This document shows positions 1-7,844 of a stretch of 64,000 nucleotides of DNA, one piece after another. Both the position numbers and the translations under genes were made by a program. The stretch's first letter is position 1, and every line of letters starts with the position of its first letter. The stretch covers positions 1-64,000 of the forward strand of contig NZ_JAMXWN010000007.1 in assembly GCF_024125425.1 (NCBI RefSeq), written 5' to 3'. The stretch is from Sporolactobacillus kofuensis. GTDB taxonomy: Bacteria; Bacillota; Bacilli; Bacillales; Sporolactobacillaceae. Under the pieces are notes generated by a model. The model saw only the letters and a program-made list of their open reading frames with translations, had not been told where the DNA came from and made no database searches.

Positions 1-35
1 TTTCAGTTTTGAAACGAGGGTTTTGTACTGTGCAA

Positions 36-584
36 TTAATGAATTGAAGGTTTGGGAGCGATTTTAATGAAGCCACTCCGTTCACCAATTTTAACAATGA
101 TCGGATAGAGAACCGCAAGTAAGATCGCATTGACGAGTGCAGTTGGTAACACCATGCTCACAAACATTGTGACAAACATTGCTGCTGGTAAATTAGTTAC
201 CATTATTGCCACAGTTAAAAAGATCGTTCCACTCAGTACAGTGCCAAGACCTGCTAATACTACGCCGAAAATATACTTTCCTTTTGTGGAGAAGTAATGA
301 GCAAATAAGTAAAAGACAAAGAACACAACTGTTGAGGTCACTAATTTATCAACGACATTTGGAATAAATCCACCAGGAAGTGTCGTTGTTAATCCTGCGA
401 GAATCCCATCGACAAGTCCAATGACAAGAAATGTCTTAATGTCAGCAAAAAAGTAAAGCGCTAAGAATAGCATAACCAGTGATAAATCAGATTTCATTCC
501 AAAAATAATTCCTGGAAACAATGCATGGAGCACGGTCCCAATTGCAAGTAATAGAGCAACAACAATCAAATTCTTAAGTTTCAC
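36..584 (-). CDS. trpP: Tryptophan transporter, TrpP family
   Basis: Small integral membrane protein of 182 aa, close to the size of Bacillus TrpP (YhaG). It is hydrophobic throughout, with about five or six predicted helices, and ends in a short basic tail. TrpP is a tryptophan uptake protein whose translation is controlled by TRAP. The assignment rests on size, the Bacillus-like N-terminus and its place next to hit and ecsAB, which is the B. subtilis arrangement. The start is GTG at 584, set 8 nt after a GAGGAG ribosome binding site. That site lies inside a run of NAG triplets (586-618), and a SigA promoter (657-685) precedes it, so the gene has its own control separate from hit. Its terminator is outside the window. 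Confidence 0.85.
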   Translation of the reverse strand: MKLKNLIVVALLLAIGTVLHALFPGIIFGMKSDLSLVMLFLALYFFADIKTFLVIGLVDGILAGLTTTLPGGFIPNVVDKLVTSTVVFFVFYLFAHYFSTKGKYIFGVVLAGLGTVLSGTIFLTVAIMVTNLPAAMFVTMFVSMVLPTALVNAILLAVLYPIIVKIGERSGFIKIAPKPSIH

Positions 585-585
585 A

Positions 586-618
586 CTGATCTCTCCTCAT
601 CTAAGCTAATAGTACCTC
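586..618 (-). promoter_or_regulatory. Probable TRAP (MtrB) binding site over the trpP ribosome binding site
   Basis: Read on the minus strand, triplets spaced by exactly 2 nt run GAG, ACT, TAG, TAG, GAG, GAG, CAG from 618 to 586, so six of seven in-register triplets are NAG. The Shine-Dalgarno sequence is inside the array and the GTG start follows it by one base. TRAP binds (G/U)AG repeats with 2-3 nt spacers, and in B. subtilis represses trpP by covering the ribosome binding site. The same mechanism is inferred here. mtrB itself is not in the window. Confidence 0.75.
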
Positions 619-656
619 CAACAGTGCCCCAGTGGCCTGCTGCAAGGTGTATTCAT

Positions 657-685
657 AATATACACGCGTTATGAAGAAAATGCAA
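657..685 (-). promoter_or_regulatory. SigA-type promoter of trpP
   Basis: Minus strand: -35 TTGCAT (685-680), 17-nt spacer, -10 TATATT (662-657). It lies between the stop of hit and the NAG array of trpP. Confidence 0.6.
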
Positions 686-711
686 TTCTTATTATTGAAA
701 CTTTTGATTAA

Positions 712-1152
712 TTATTTTTTTGAGTTGAGTTCATCAGCGATTGCTTTGGCTATTTCGGCCCGTGATTCATTTGAATAGTCATCTGCATGTGATTGGAAAC
801 TGAATGAAAAGGTATCCTCCTTACCATAGCGCGGAATAAGATGAAGATGGTAGTGGAAGACACTTTGCCCAGCTAATTCACTGTTGTTATTTAATAAGTT
901 CATACCCACTGGATGGAAGGCATTCTGAATCGCCTTGGCGATCATCGGAACTTTACTAAATAATTTCTCAGCAATTTCCGGCTTAAGATTAAAAATATCC
1001 TTTTGATGCACCTTCGGTATTACGAGCGTGTGGCCTTTTGTTACCTGACTCAGATCGAGAAAGGCGAACACATCATCATCTTCATAAATTTTCGCACTTG
1101 GTATTTCGCCATTAATGATTTTGCAGAAAATGCAATCCGTTGCTTCACACAT
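712..1152 (-). CDS. hit: HIT family nucleotide hydrolase
   Basis: 146 aa, the same size as B. subtilis Hit. The histidine triad is present as H100-x-H102-x-H104 in the QSVFHYHLHL segment, and the N-terminal CIFCKI motif is typical of the Hint/HIT branch. These proteins hydrolyse nucleotide phosphoramidates or related nucleotidyl bonds; the physiological substrate is unknown. The ATG at 1152 follows an AGGAAGGATG ribosome binding site. It is transcribed divergently from ecsA and lies upstream of trpP, as in Bacillus. Confidence 0.92.
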   Translation of the reverse strand: MCEATDCIFCKIINGEIPSAKIYEDDDVFAFLDLSQVTKGHTLVIPKVHQKDIFNLKPEIAEKLFSKVPMIAKAIQNAFHPVGMNLLNNNSELAGQSVFHYHLHLIPRYGKEDTFSFSFQSHADDYSNESRAEIAKAIADELNSKK

Positions 1153-1388
1153 GTATGGTCATCCTTCCTCTATACGTTTTTGTCTTATTTTAGCATAAAA
1201 TGTAACGGTTTCATAAAGGATTCATTTTATTCGCATTCATGGCTTCGTTATTGGCTTTCCAAGATCAGATTCAGTAAAATAAAGGGATAGGTAGAAATTG
1301 TTTATCTTGAAGTAAAAGAGTACGTGAGAAAAATCAAAGTACGTATGTAAGGCATTGCAACGAGTAAAAGATGAAAGAGGAAATGATT

Positions 1389-2141
1389 ATGGATACAGTT
1401 TTATCTGTAAAACAATTGAACGGCGGCTATTCACGTCAGCGACCGGTTCTTCATGATGTTTCTTTTGAAATTAAAGAAGGGGAACTTGTTGGTTTAGTCG
1501 GATTAAATGGAGCAGGGAAAAGTACGACAATTAAACAGATTCTCGGGTTATTAACACCTTTTTCAGGAGAGATTCGGCTTAGGGAAAAAACGATTCAGGA
1601 GGATAAGATTTCATACCGACAGAAAATTGCTTATGTACCGGAATTACCGGAACTCTATGAACAGCTGACACTCGATGAACATTTGCAAATGACTGCAATG
1701 GCTTATCATCTGGATAAAAAGACGTATGAAGAACGCAGCGAGCGTCTTCTCCAGCTTTTTCATTTAGAGAAGAAGAGGCGGTGGTTTCCGATCCATTTCT
1801 CAAAAGGTATGCGCCAGAAAGTCATGATCATGTGTGCGTTCCTGGTTCGCCCTGACTTGTATATTGTTGATGAACCGTTTGTTGGACTGGATCCGATCGG
1901 CATTCAGTCTCTTCTTGATTTGATGACAGAGATGAAAAAATCAGGGGCATCCATTTTGATGTCCACACATGTACTGGCGACTGCGGAACAGTATTGTGAT
2001 CGATTTATTATCTTGCATGAAGGACGTATTGCTATTGAGGGAACACTGGACAAGATTCGGAGTAGATTTGGCGATTCAAAAGCCAGCCTTCATGAAATTT
2101 ATGTTGCAGTGGCTAGGGGCGAAACCAAATGGTTGAGTTAA
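1389..2141 (+). CDS. ecsA: ABC transporter ATP-binding protein EcsA
   Basis: ATPase subunit of the EcsAB transporter, which in B. subtilis affects exoprotein secretion and the intramembrane protease RasP. The 250-aa product has Walker A GLNGAGKST (about 38-46), a signature region FSKGMRQK (about 137-144, a variant of LSGGQ) and Walker B LYIVDEP (about 157-163). Three in-frame ATGs are possible. The one at 1389 is preferred because AGAGG (1376-1380) lies 8 nt upstream and it gives the usual N-terminus. It overlaps ecsB by 13 nt, indicating translational coupling. No ecsC follows. Confidence 0.9.
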   Translation: MDTVLSVKQLNGGYSRQRPVLHDVSFEIKEGELVGLVGLNGAGKSTTIKQILGLLTPFSGEIRLREKTIQEDKISYRQKIAYVPELPELYEQLTLDEHLQMTAMAYHLDKKTYEERSERLLQLFHLEKKRRWFPIHFSKGMRQKVMIMCAFLVRPDLYIVDEPFVGLDPIGIQSLLDLMTEMKKSGASILMSTHVLATAEQYCDRFIILHEGRIAIEGTLDKIRSRFGDSKASLHEIYVAVARGETKWLS

Positions 2142-3346
2142 ACAAACTTTGGCAGAAAAGATTTCATGACAATTTTCAGATGCAGCTTCGTTATTGGAAT
2201 CTGATTGGCAGAAATAGTGGGTTAATGTTCTTTATTTACGCGATGATCCTTATTGGTGGATTTTATTATAAAAAATGGCTGGACGTGCTTCCTTCACATT
2301 TTCCGGGAGTACTGATAATCAGTGTGGTGCTGACCTTGTTTTGCGCGCATGCACCAATTCGTACTTTCTTTCAGCGGGCAGATTCAGTATTTCTGCTTCC
2401 AATTGAATCAGAGTTAAAGAGCTATTTTAGAAAAAGCCGGGTATATAGCTTCATGGTGCAAAGCGTGTTCTTGTTCCTCATATGGATGATCAGTTATCCT
2501 CTGTATCTTCAATCCACCGGTTCTGGAGCTGATGCCTTCATCGTGGAAACAGCTGCACTCATTGCAGTGAAAGCTTGGAATATTAATTGCTCTTGGCAGG
2601 AACAATTTATTGAAGATATTCTTCCGGTTCAGCTGCTGCGGACTGGGTTAACCTTCTTTTTTATTTACTTTGTGCTTAGTCATCAATCTTGGTTGGTCAT
2701 GATCGTTTGTATCCTTGTGATGCTGCTGGCAACGGTGTTCTTATTTTATAGACAAGCTGGGCATTCGCTCCTTAACTGGTATCGTGTTCTGGAAAGTGAT
2801 GATCGTCAAGCGATGCAATTTCTTCGATTTGCTAACTTGTTCACAGATGTGCCGCGTTTGAGAAGGCAGATGCATCCGCATCGCTTAGTTAGCCGTTTAT
2901 TTCCGATTCGCCGCTTTGATGAAGATGAAGTGTTCGCACAACTCTTCATCAAAACATTCATTCGTTCAGATGACTACTTGGGAATGTATGTCCGTCTATC
3001 CGTAATTGGTGCGCTGATTGGGTACTTTCTGAACATCGGCTATGCCTCTGTATTCGTGGTCATCTCGATTATTTATCTCACCGGATTGCAACTGTTACCA
3101 TTATGGGATCACCCGTTTCCACAAGCTTTAACTGGACTCTATCCGATTCAAGAATCCAATAAACGGCAACCATTTGTTGCGATAATCTTTAACCTCTTAT
3201 TAGGTCAGAGTCTCGTTCTTAGTTTTGCTGCGGCACTAGGGGCCCGATCACTGACGAGCTTTGTGTTTTTTTTCGCCTTAAGTAGTGCAGTAAGTTGGCT
3301 TTTTGCTCGGGTCTATACAAAAAGACGAATTACAGTTGAAAAATAA
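2129..3346 (+). CDS. ecsB: ABC transporter permease EcsB
   Basis: 405-aa polytopic membrane protein, close to B. subtilis EcsB (408 aa). It is the membrane partner of EcsA. Hydrophobic segments cluster at about residues 28-45, 60-78, 108-130, 170-210 and 290-400, separated by basic cytoplasmic loops (for example PRLRRQMHPHR). The ATG at 2129 lies inside the end of ecsA, with an AGGGG ribosome binding site. The operon ends at a strong bidirectional hairpin 6 nt after the stop. Whether the pair exports or imports a substrate is unknown for the family. Confidence 0.88.
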   Translation: MVELNKLWQKRFHDNFQMQLRYWNLIGRNSGLMFFIYAMILIGGFYYKKWLDVLPSHFPGVLIISVVLTLFCAHAPIRTFFQRADSVFLLPIESELKSYFRKSRVYSFMVQSVFLFLIWMISYPLYLQSTGSGADAFIVETAALIAVKAWNINCSWQEQFIEDILPVQLLRTGLTFFFIYFVLSHQSWLVMIVCILVMLLATVFLFYRQAGHSLLNWYRVLESDDRQAMQFLRFANLFTDVPRLRRQMHPHRLVSRLFPIRRFDEDEVFAQLFIKTFIRSDDYLGMYVRLSVIGALIGYFLNIGYASVFVVISIIYLTGLQLLPLWDHPFPQALTGLYPIQESNKRQPFVAIIFNLLLGQSLVLSFAAALGARSLTSFVFFFALSSAVSWLFARVYTKRRITVEK

Positions 3347-3351
3347 AAGCA

Positions 3352-3395
3352 AAAAATCCGAAGCGAAGAGGTTACCTTCACTTCGGATTTTATTG
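3352..3395. terminator. Bidirectional terminator between ecsB and the ferritin-like gene
   Basis: AAAATCCGAAG pairs with CTTCGGATTTT, with additional GAAG/CTTC pairing inside. Runs of T follow on both strands, so it can end both converging transcription units. Confidence 0.85.
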
Positions 3396-3431
3396 TACTT
3401 AGAAACTTTTGTGTGTATCAATCGATTTCTC

Positions 3432-3866
3432 TTATGCGAAAACCGGGTCCTTCAGAGTCTTGGTTAGTTTTTCTAGATGATTTTGTTCATCAGCGATCAT
3501 ATCTTCAAGTTTAACAACCAGTTCAATCATTCCAAGTTCTTGGGCCTGGCTGCGCCGTTCTTGATAATTTTCCAGCGTATCGGCTTCAGCCTGACGTGCA
3601 CCTTCGAGCATTGCCTTTGCATCAGTGACTTTGGCAACAGGTGCCGGAATCGTTGTTGGTTCACCGCCAAGGTTTGCAATTTTTTCAGAAAGATAAGCCG
3701 CATGACTTAATTCGTCAGGTATTTCTTCTTCAAAGAACGGTTTGAGAATTTGGTAATTCAAGCCGGATACCGTTGTTGCATAATAATTGTACTGAATGAC
3801 AGCAGAGTATTCTCCTGCAAGATCTTTGTTTAACCCGTCAATTAATGCTTGGACTTTTTTATCCAT
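3432..3866 (-). CDS. Ferritin-like / bacterioferritin-type diiron protein
   Basis: 144-aa four-helix-bundle protein. All expected ferroxidase ligands are present in bacterioferritin spacing: E19, E52, H55, E94, E127 and H130 (motifs GEYSA, DELSHA and ADEQNH). Proteins of this kind oxidise and store iron in the cytosol and limit Fenton chemistry. It is not obviously Dps, since it lacks the Dps N-terminal ligand arrangement. The frame is open further upstream, but the ATG at 3866 is chosen because it follows a GGGTGG ribosome binding site and begins the conserved helix. A consensus-like promoter lies at 3919-3947. No heme-ligand methionine could be assigned with confidence, so 'bacterioferritin' in the strict sense is unproven. 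Confidence 0.82.
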   Translation of the reverse strand: MDKKVQALIDGLNKDLAGEYSAVIQYNYYATTVSGLNYQILKPFFEEEIPDELSHAAYLSEKIANLGGEPTTIPAPVAKVTDAKAMLEGARQAEADTLENYQERRSQAQELGMIELVVKLEDMIADEQNHLEKLTKTLKDPVFA

Positions 3867-3918
3867 GTGAACCACCCTTTCAAAAGACATAGCATCGTGA
3901 GCTCTTGTTTTCATACTA

Positions 3919-3947
3919 ATTGTAGAACGTATGATCGCCTTCGTCAA
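3919..3947 (-). promoter_or_regulatory. SigA-type promoter of the ferritin-like gene
   Basis: Minus strand: -35 TTGACG (3947-3942), 17-nt spacer, -10 TACAAT (3924-3919), about 50 nt before the ATG at 3866. I saw no convincing Fur or PerR operator. Confidence 0.65.
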
Positions 3948-4242
3948 TAAATAAGGTTGCCGAGCGTACGAATGCATCTCGCTGTTAAACCACCGAGATT
4001 TCTCCGCAGGCAACTTTAATATAAAGGTACCCTTACAGTTTTTATTTTAAACCTAAGGAGCAAAAAGTGTGCATCAGAAGCCTTCACGTCATGCGTTTTT
4101 TATAATTCGTACACAAATAGCTCCGACTTGAGGCGGAGCTAAAAACCGATTCTAGTCTATGGTAATGAACGCAGTCTCTCTGTATAGTAAAAATATACAA
4201 TGATTAACTACGTAAAGTTTTTTTATGATAGAAAGGATGAGA
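3948..4242. other. Intergenic region between the ferritin-like gene and liaF
   Basis: Holds no gene I can support. A perfect 7-bp stem AGCTCCG / CGGAGCT with an 8-nt loop lies at 4119-4140. It has no proper T-run on either strand, so I do not call it a terminator. TATAGT and TATACA hexamers near 4183-4198 could be the -10 of the lia operon, but no matching -35 is clear. Confidence 0.5.
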
Positions 4243-5076
4243 ATGATGCGCTTGGGCAAAATCTTTGTTGCTTTAGCAATCGTCATACTTGGTGTTTATT
4301 GGTTACTCGATAGTCTTAATCTTATTTCCCAGGGAATAATGTCGATTTTTAGCGGGTATTTGTCTTTTTTTGTACTGTTATTTGGTTTTCTGCTCATTAT
4401 TGCGCCGCTTATTGATCGAAAAAAGCCACACTTCTTTTGGGGACTGTTTTTTTTAATTTATGGAGGTTTGTTGTTGGCGGGACAGGCAAGCATTATTGAT
4501 TTTGGTTGGCCAGATTTTTGGAAACTATGGCCCTATCTGATTATCTACTTTGGATTTGGTATGCTCTTTGGAAATCATTCGTATGTTTCCGTAACCAGTG
4601 ACATCGGATCTCGAATGCAACGTTCGCATGAAAGGCATCGAAAGCATAGAAAGGCTCGTGTGGATTTTGTTTGGAACGATCAAGAGGGGAACGAACAGGA
4701 TCATGAGAAAAATGAAAGCTATTCCTTTGTAAGTGATTCAACCTACAAGCATGAAAACTGGATGGTGAAACCGCTGAACGAGCGGGTGCGAATCGGTGAT
4801 TATACTTTTGACTTTACGAAAGCATTTATCCCGGAAGAGACAATTCCGATCACGCTCTCGGGTTGGGTGGGCAATATTAAAATTACCATGCCTGAAGATC
4901 TTGCGTATCGTGTATCGGTTAGAGCAAAAGTCGGTGATGTGAAAATTAGACAGAATAACCAGAACGGCCTTTTGAAACATGTGGACTACCAAACGTCAAA
5001 TTATGACGAAGCTACACGCAGAATTGATTTTGATTTTGACTTTCAAGTTATTGATTTAAGAATTGTGCAGGTGTGA
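4243..5076 (+). CDS. liaF: LiaF-like membrane regulator of cell-envelope stress
   Basis: 277-aa protein with four N-terminal hydrophobic segments (within about residues 1-105), a charged linker rich in H, R, K, E and D (about 125-165), and a C-terminal soluble domain (IGDYTFDFTKAFIPEET and VGNIKITMPEDL motifs). That domain is typical of the LiaF/VraT C-terminal family. LiaF inhibits the histidine kinase LiaS until cell-wall stress relieves it. ATGs occur at 4225, 4237, 4243 and 4246. GAAAGG at 4231-4236 makes 4243 or 4246 most likely. It is the first gene of liaF-liaS-liaR, with 3 nt between liaF and liaS. The usual target genes liaIH are not adjacent. Confidence 0.85.
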   Translation: MMRLGKIFVALAIVILGVYWLLDSLNLISQGIMSIFSGYLSFFVLLFGFLLIIAPLIDRKKPHFFWGLFFLIYGGLLLAGQASIIDFGWPDFWKLWPYLIIYFGFGMLFGNHSYVSVTSDIGSRMQRSHERHRKHRKARVDFVWNDQEGNEQDHEKNESYSFVSDSTYKHENWMVKPLNERVRIGDYTFDFTKAFIPEETIPITLSGWVGNIKITMPEDLAYRVSVRAKVGDVKIRQNNQNGLLKHVDYQTSNYDEATRRIDFDFDFQVIDLRIVQV

Positions 5077-5079
5077 TCG

Positions 5080-6120
5080 ATGCATAACTATCGAATCAAT
5101 ACAGCGAGATTTCAGCTGCGACATAGTTTTTTCTCAGCATTGTTGCTCTTTGCCTTGCTTCAGATTTACTTTTTGTTTGTACCGTCCGATCATGCGCTTT
5201 TGTTAAGCAGTCTTGTATTCGTATTCAGTTTTCTGATTCAATTTGTCATCGAGACAAATGCGTTGATCAAGGATTACCGAATGTTGATTGATCACTTAGA
5301 CACCATTGATTTGTTCATCAAGACTTTGTCTTCTGGTAAATTATCAGCAAGAATGAACCTAGCGAACGTCGGGGCGATCGGTCGAGTCGAACAGTCTTTG
5401 AATGAATTGGCAGACAAAATTGATACCCAAGTTAAGTCGCTCCAGAGACTTGTCGATGAAAATACGCAGATGAATGTAAAAATTAAGAATGAAGCAGTAA
5501 CAGAGGAAAGGCAGCGGTTAGCTAGAGATCTGCATGATGCGGTCAGTCAGCAACTGTTTGCGCTCTCAATGTTGGCATCAGCAGCAGAAAAAACGATTCA
5601 CACGCATCCTGAAATTGCGGCTGAAAATATCGCTGATGTTTCAGATATCGCTCGAAAAGCACAGGGAGAGATGCGCGCTTTGCTCTTGCATTTGCGTCCG
5701 GTTCGTTTGAATAATGAATCGCTCGATAAAGGACTTGCACGATTGATCCGAGAATTGGACGGCAAGACAATGATCCATTTTGAGGCATCAATCGATCCGA
5801 TCTCCGGACTTTCAAAGGGCATTGAAAACCATTTGTTTCGGCTCAGCCAGGAGGCACTTTCCAATGCACTTAGACATTCAGAAGCGACAAAAGTTACGCT
5901 TTCTTTGCATGTCAAAGATCAACTTGTATCGCTCACTATTTTCGATAATGGACAAGGATTCGATCCAAAACAAGAAAAAGTCGCATCCTATGGATTAAAA
6001 ACGATGAAGGAACGCGCAGAAGAGATGGGCGGGCACTTTATGCTGACGACTCATGAGGGTGAAGGCACTTCTGTGCATATACGCGTACCCATTAATCTGG
6101 AGGCGGATGAACGTGAATGA
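5080..6120 (+). CDS. liaS: LiaS-type sensor histidine kinase
   Basis: 346-aa NarL/LuxR-class sensor kinase. Two N-terminal membrane helices (about 18-34 and 39-58) have almost no extracellular loop between them, as in intramembrane-sensing kinases. A HAMP-like linker follows, then a HisKA_3 dimerisation domain with phosphoacceptor H152 in RQRLARDLHDAVSQ, and a HATPase_c domain with N-box QEALSNALRHS, DNGQGFD and YGLKTMKERA. It senses envelope damage indirectly through LiaF and phosphorylates LiaR. The ATG at 5080 follows liaF by 3 nt, and its end overlaps liaR by 14 nt. Confidence 0.9.
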   Translation: MHNYRINTARFQLRHSFFSALLLFALLQIYFLFVPSDHALLLSSLVFVFSFLIQFVIETNALIKDYRMLIDHLDTIDLFIKTLSSGKLSARMNLANVGAIGRVEQSLNELADKIDTQVKSLQRLVDENTQMNVKIKNEAVTEERQRLARDLHDAVSQQLFALSMLASAAEKTIHTHPEIAAENIADVSDIARKAQGEMRALLLHLRPVRLNNESLDKGLARLIRELDGKTMIHFEASIDPISGLSKGIENHLFRLSQEALSNALRHSEATKVTLSLHVKDQLVSLTIFDNGQGFDPKQEKVASYGLKTMKERAEEMGGHFMLTTHEGEGTSVHIRVPINLEADERE

Positions 6121-6751
6121 GAACATTAAAGTGATGATTGTTGATGACCATGATATGGTCAGGAAGGGATTAACGGCCTATCTTTCTACTGAAAGTGAAA
6201 TTGAAATTGTTGGAGAAGCATCGAGTGGCAATGAAGCCGTTCGTGTATTTGAGACGCTCAAACCAGAAGTCATTCTGATGGATCTCATTATGGAGGATGG
6301 CGATGGAATTGATGCGACAAAGCAGATTCTTAGCAAAGATCCGAGTAAGAAAATTATTATACTTACCAGTTTTTATGACGATGAACAAGTTTTCCCTGCG
6401 CTTGAATCGGGTGCAATGAGTTATTTACTGAAGACCGCATCTTCAGAAGAAATCATACGAGCGATACAAAAAGCGCATTATGGAAAGACGGTTATTGATG
6501 GTAAAGTCGCACAAAAATTAGTGGCAGGGTTGCATAAACATCCGGAACCGTTTGATCGTCTGACAGTCCGCGAAAAAGAAGTATTGAAACTGATTGCTGA
6601 AGGGAAAAATAATTCTGAGATCGCAACTACATTATTCATAGGAATTAAAACGGTGAAAACACATGTGAGTAGCATTTTAAGCAAGCTAGAGGTTGCAGAT
6701 CGTACTCAGGCGGCGATCTATGCTTATCAAAATCATTTATTTAACGAATAA
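6107..6751 (+). CDS. liaR: LiaR-type response regulator
   Basis: 214-aa NarL-family response regulator. The receiver domain has acidic pocket D13/D14, phosphoacceptor D59 (ILMDL) and the ILTS segment. The C-terminal LuxR-type helix-turn-helix is LTVREKEVLKLIAEGKNNSE through KTVKTHVSSILSKL. It is the partner of LiaS and activates envelope-stress genes. The start at ATG 6107 is supported by GGAGGCGG directly upstream and by the standard N-terminus; it overlaps liaS. No liaIH-like target operon or convincing palindromic LiaR box was found nearby. Confidence 0.92.
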   Translation: MNVNENIKVMIVDDHDMVRKGLTAYLSTESEIEIVGEASSGNEAVRVFETLKPEVILMDLIMEDGDGIDATKQILSKDPSKKIIILTSFYDDEQVFPALESGAMSYLLKTASSEEIIRAIQKAHYGKTVIDGKVAQKLVAGLHKHPEPFDRLTVREKEVLKLIAEGKNNSEIATTLFIGIKTVKTHVSSILSKLEVADRTQAAIYAYQNHLFNE

Positions 6752-6764
6752 TGATTCGCTGACA

Positions 6765-6793
6765 TTGACAGAATAATAGTCTAATAATATAAT
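6765..6793 (+). promoter_or_regulatory. Perfect-consensus SigA promoter of the terC leader
   Basis: TTGACA (6765-6770), 17-nt spacer, TATAAT (6788-6793). This matches the SigA consensus at all 12 positions and drives the Mn2+ riboswitch leader. Confidence 0.9.
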
Positions 6794-6807
6794 ATGAGTA
6801 ACAAGTG

Positions 6808-6915
6808 AATTAGCCTCGTAAAAGGGGAGTAGCCATCAGAGTAAAGTCGTCACTACGGGAGAGATCCCCGGCTTCTCTGGCAGCTTTTAAGCTGTTGGCG
6901 AGACCTTTGCCTTGG
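6808..6915 (+). ncRNA. yybP-ykoY manganese riboswitch
   Basis: Leader RNA with the signature AAAGGGGAGTAGCC (6821-6834), the second conserved segment around CGGGAGAGATCCCCGG, and the terminal strand GGCGAGACCTTTGCC. This family binds Mn2+ and controls Mn exporters. Here its 3' strand (GACCTTTGCC) is shared with a terminator (6902-6942), so ligand binding should sequester it and allow read-through into the TerC gene. The call rests on motif match plus the downstream TerC gene; no covariance model was run. Confidence 0.93.
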
Positions 6916-6942
6916 ACGGATCAAAAGGGCAAAGGTTTTTTT
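6902..6942 (+). terminator. Riboswitch expression-platform terminator
   Basis: ACCTTTGCC pairs with GGGCAAAGGT, followed by seven T. Its 5' arm is the last strand of the riboswitch. Confidence 0.85.
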
Positions 6943-6950
6943 AGTACACG

Positions 6951-6987
6951 CAGCCTTTCTGATTAACGTCGGGAGGGCTGTTTTTTG
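6951..6987 (+). terminator. Second terminator-like hairpin in the terC leader
   Basis: CAGCCTTTC pairs with GGGAGGGCTG over about 9 bp including G-T pairs, followed by TTTTTTG. It lies after the first terminator and 50 nt before the start codon, so the leader carries two hairpins in series. Confidence 0.55.
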
Positions 6988-7038
6988 TTGGCATGAAGGG
7001 TGCAAAAAATGAAGATCAATACTGAGGAGGATGATTGA

Positions 7039-7731
7039 ATGGAGTTCTTATCGCTTGATTTCTTGACCTCGTTGCTTATTATCGTGGGTATTGACCTGAT
7101 TCTTGCGGGGGATAACGCGATTGTCATTGCGCTTGCGGCGGCGCGACTCGAGGAGAAACAGCGAAAGCGTGCGGTCTTGTACGGAACACTTGGAGCGGTT
7201 GTGATTCGTGCGGTGGCGACACTTGCGGTTGTCTGGTTGCTTAAAGTACCTGGACTGCATTTGATTGGTGGTTTATTGCTGATTTGGATTGCCTATAAAT
7301 TGCTCAAAGATCATAAAGAGAGTAAGCATATTGCAGCAAAAACAAGCTTGGGTGCTGCAATTCGCACAATTATCACTGCTGATGCATTGATGGGCCTTGA
7401 TAATGTTTTGGCAATAGGTGGGGCAGCATCAGGTAACTATTTACTCGTTATTCTCGGTCTGTTGATTAGTATTCCGCTTGTTATGGGCGGTAGCACATTA
7501 TTTTTGAAACTGGTTGACCGTTATCATTGGATCACTCATGCAGGTTCAGGAATTCTCGCATTCACCGCTGGAAAAATGGTCTTTGCTGATCATTTAATAT
7601 ATGACTTTGTGGCGGGATTTGCTTGGATAAAATGGCCATGTATTGCATTAATTATTGTTGGCGTACTGTTCTTTGGCTGGAAGTCACAACATCAAGTCAA
7701 TGAGACAAGGAATACAGTCATGGGTGACTAA
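7039..7731 (+). CDS. TerC family membrane protein (probable Mn2+ exporter), copy 1
   Basis: 230-aa membrane protein of the TerC/YkoY/YjbE family with about seven helices. The conserved acidic motifs GDNA (residues 24-27) and GLDNVLA, in the two repeated halves, are the expected metal-binding sites. B. subtilis relatives export Mn2+, partly to metallate secreted enzymes. Control by the Mn2+ riboswitch directly upstream supports that role. ATG 7039 follows a GAGGAGG ribosome binding site. A close paralogue follows 113 bp downstream. Which B. subtilis paralogue it corresponds to cannot be settled from sequence alone. Confidence 0.9.
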   Translation: MEFLSLDFLTSLLIIVGIDLILAGDNAIVIALAAARLEEKQRKRAVLYGTLGAVVIRAVATLAVVWLLKVPGLHLIGGLLLIWIAYKLLKDHKESKHIAAKTSLGAAIRTIITADALMGLDNVLAIGGAASGNYLLVILGLLISIPLVMGGSTLFLKLVDRYHWITHAGSGILAFTAGKMVFADHLIYDFVAGFAWIKWPCIALIIVGVLFFGWKSQHQVNETRNTVMGD

Positions 7732-7776
7732 TCCATTTTTTTGCGATTGAATCGCGCATAAGAACGCGCTATTGAT

Positions 7777-7799
7777 GCCGGTCGTTACCGGCTTTTTCT
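7777..7799 (+). terminator. Terminator between the two terC genes
   Basis: GCCGGT pairs with ACCGGC across a 4-nt loop, followed by TTTTTCTT. It should end most copy-1 transcripts. Copy 2 has no recognisable promoter or riboswitch of its own. Confidence 0.85.
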
Positions 7800-7844
7800 T
7801 ATTACTGATAGAGTTGTTGAATTTCATAGGAGGTTTATCATTTT

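Noticed and set aside
4119-4140. Intrinsic terminator before liaF
   Set aside because: The stem is perfect but there is no T-run on either strand.
5543-5915. Long antisense frames inside liaS
   Set aside because: They are shadows of a well-supported histidine kinase and have no start signals.
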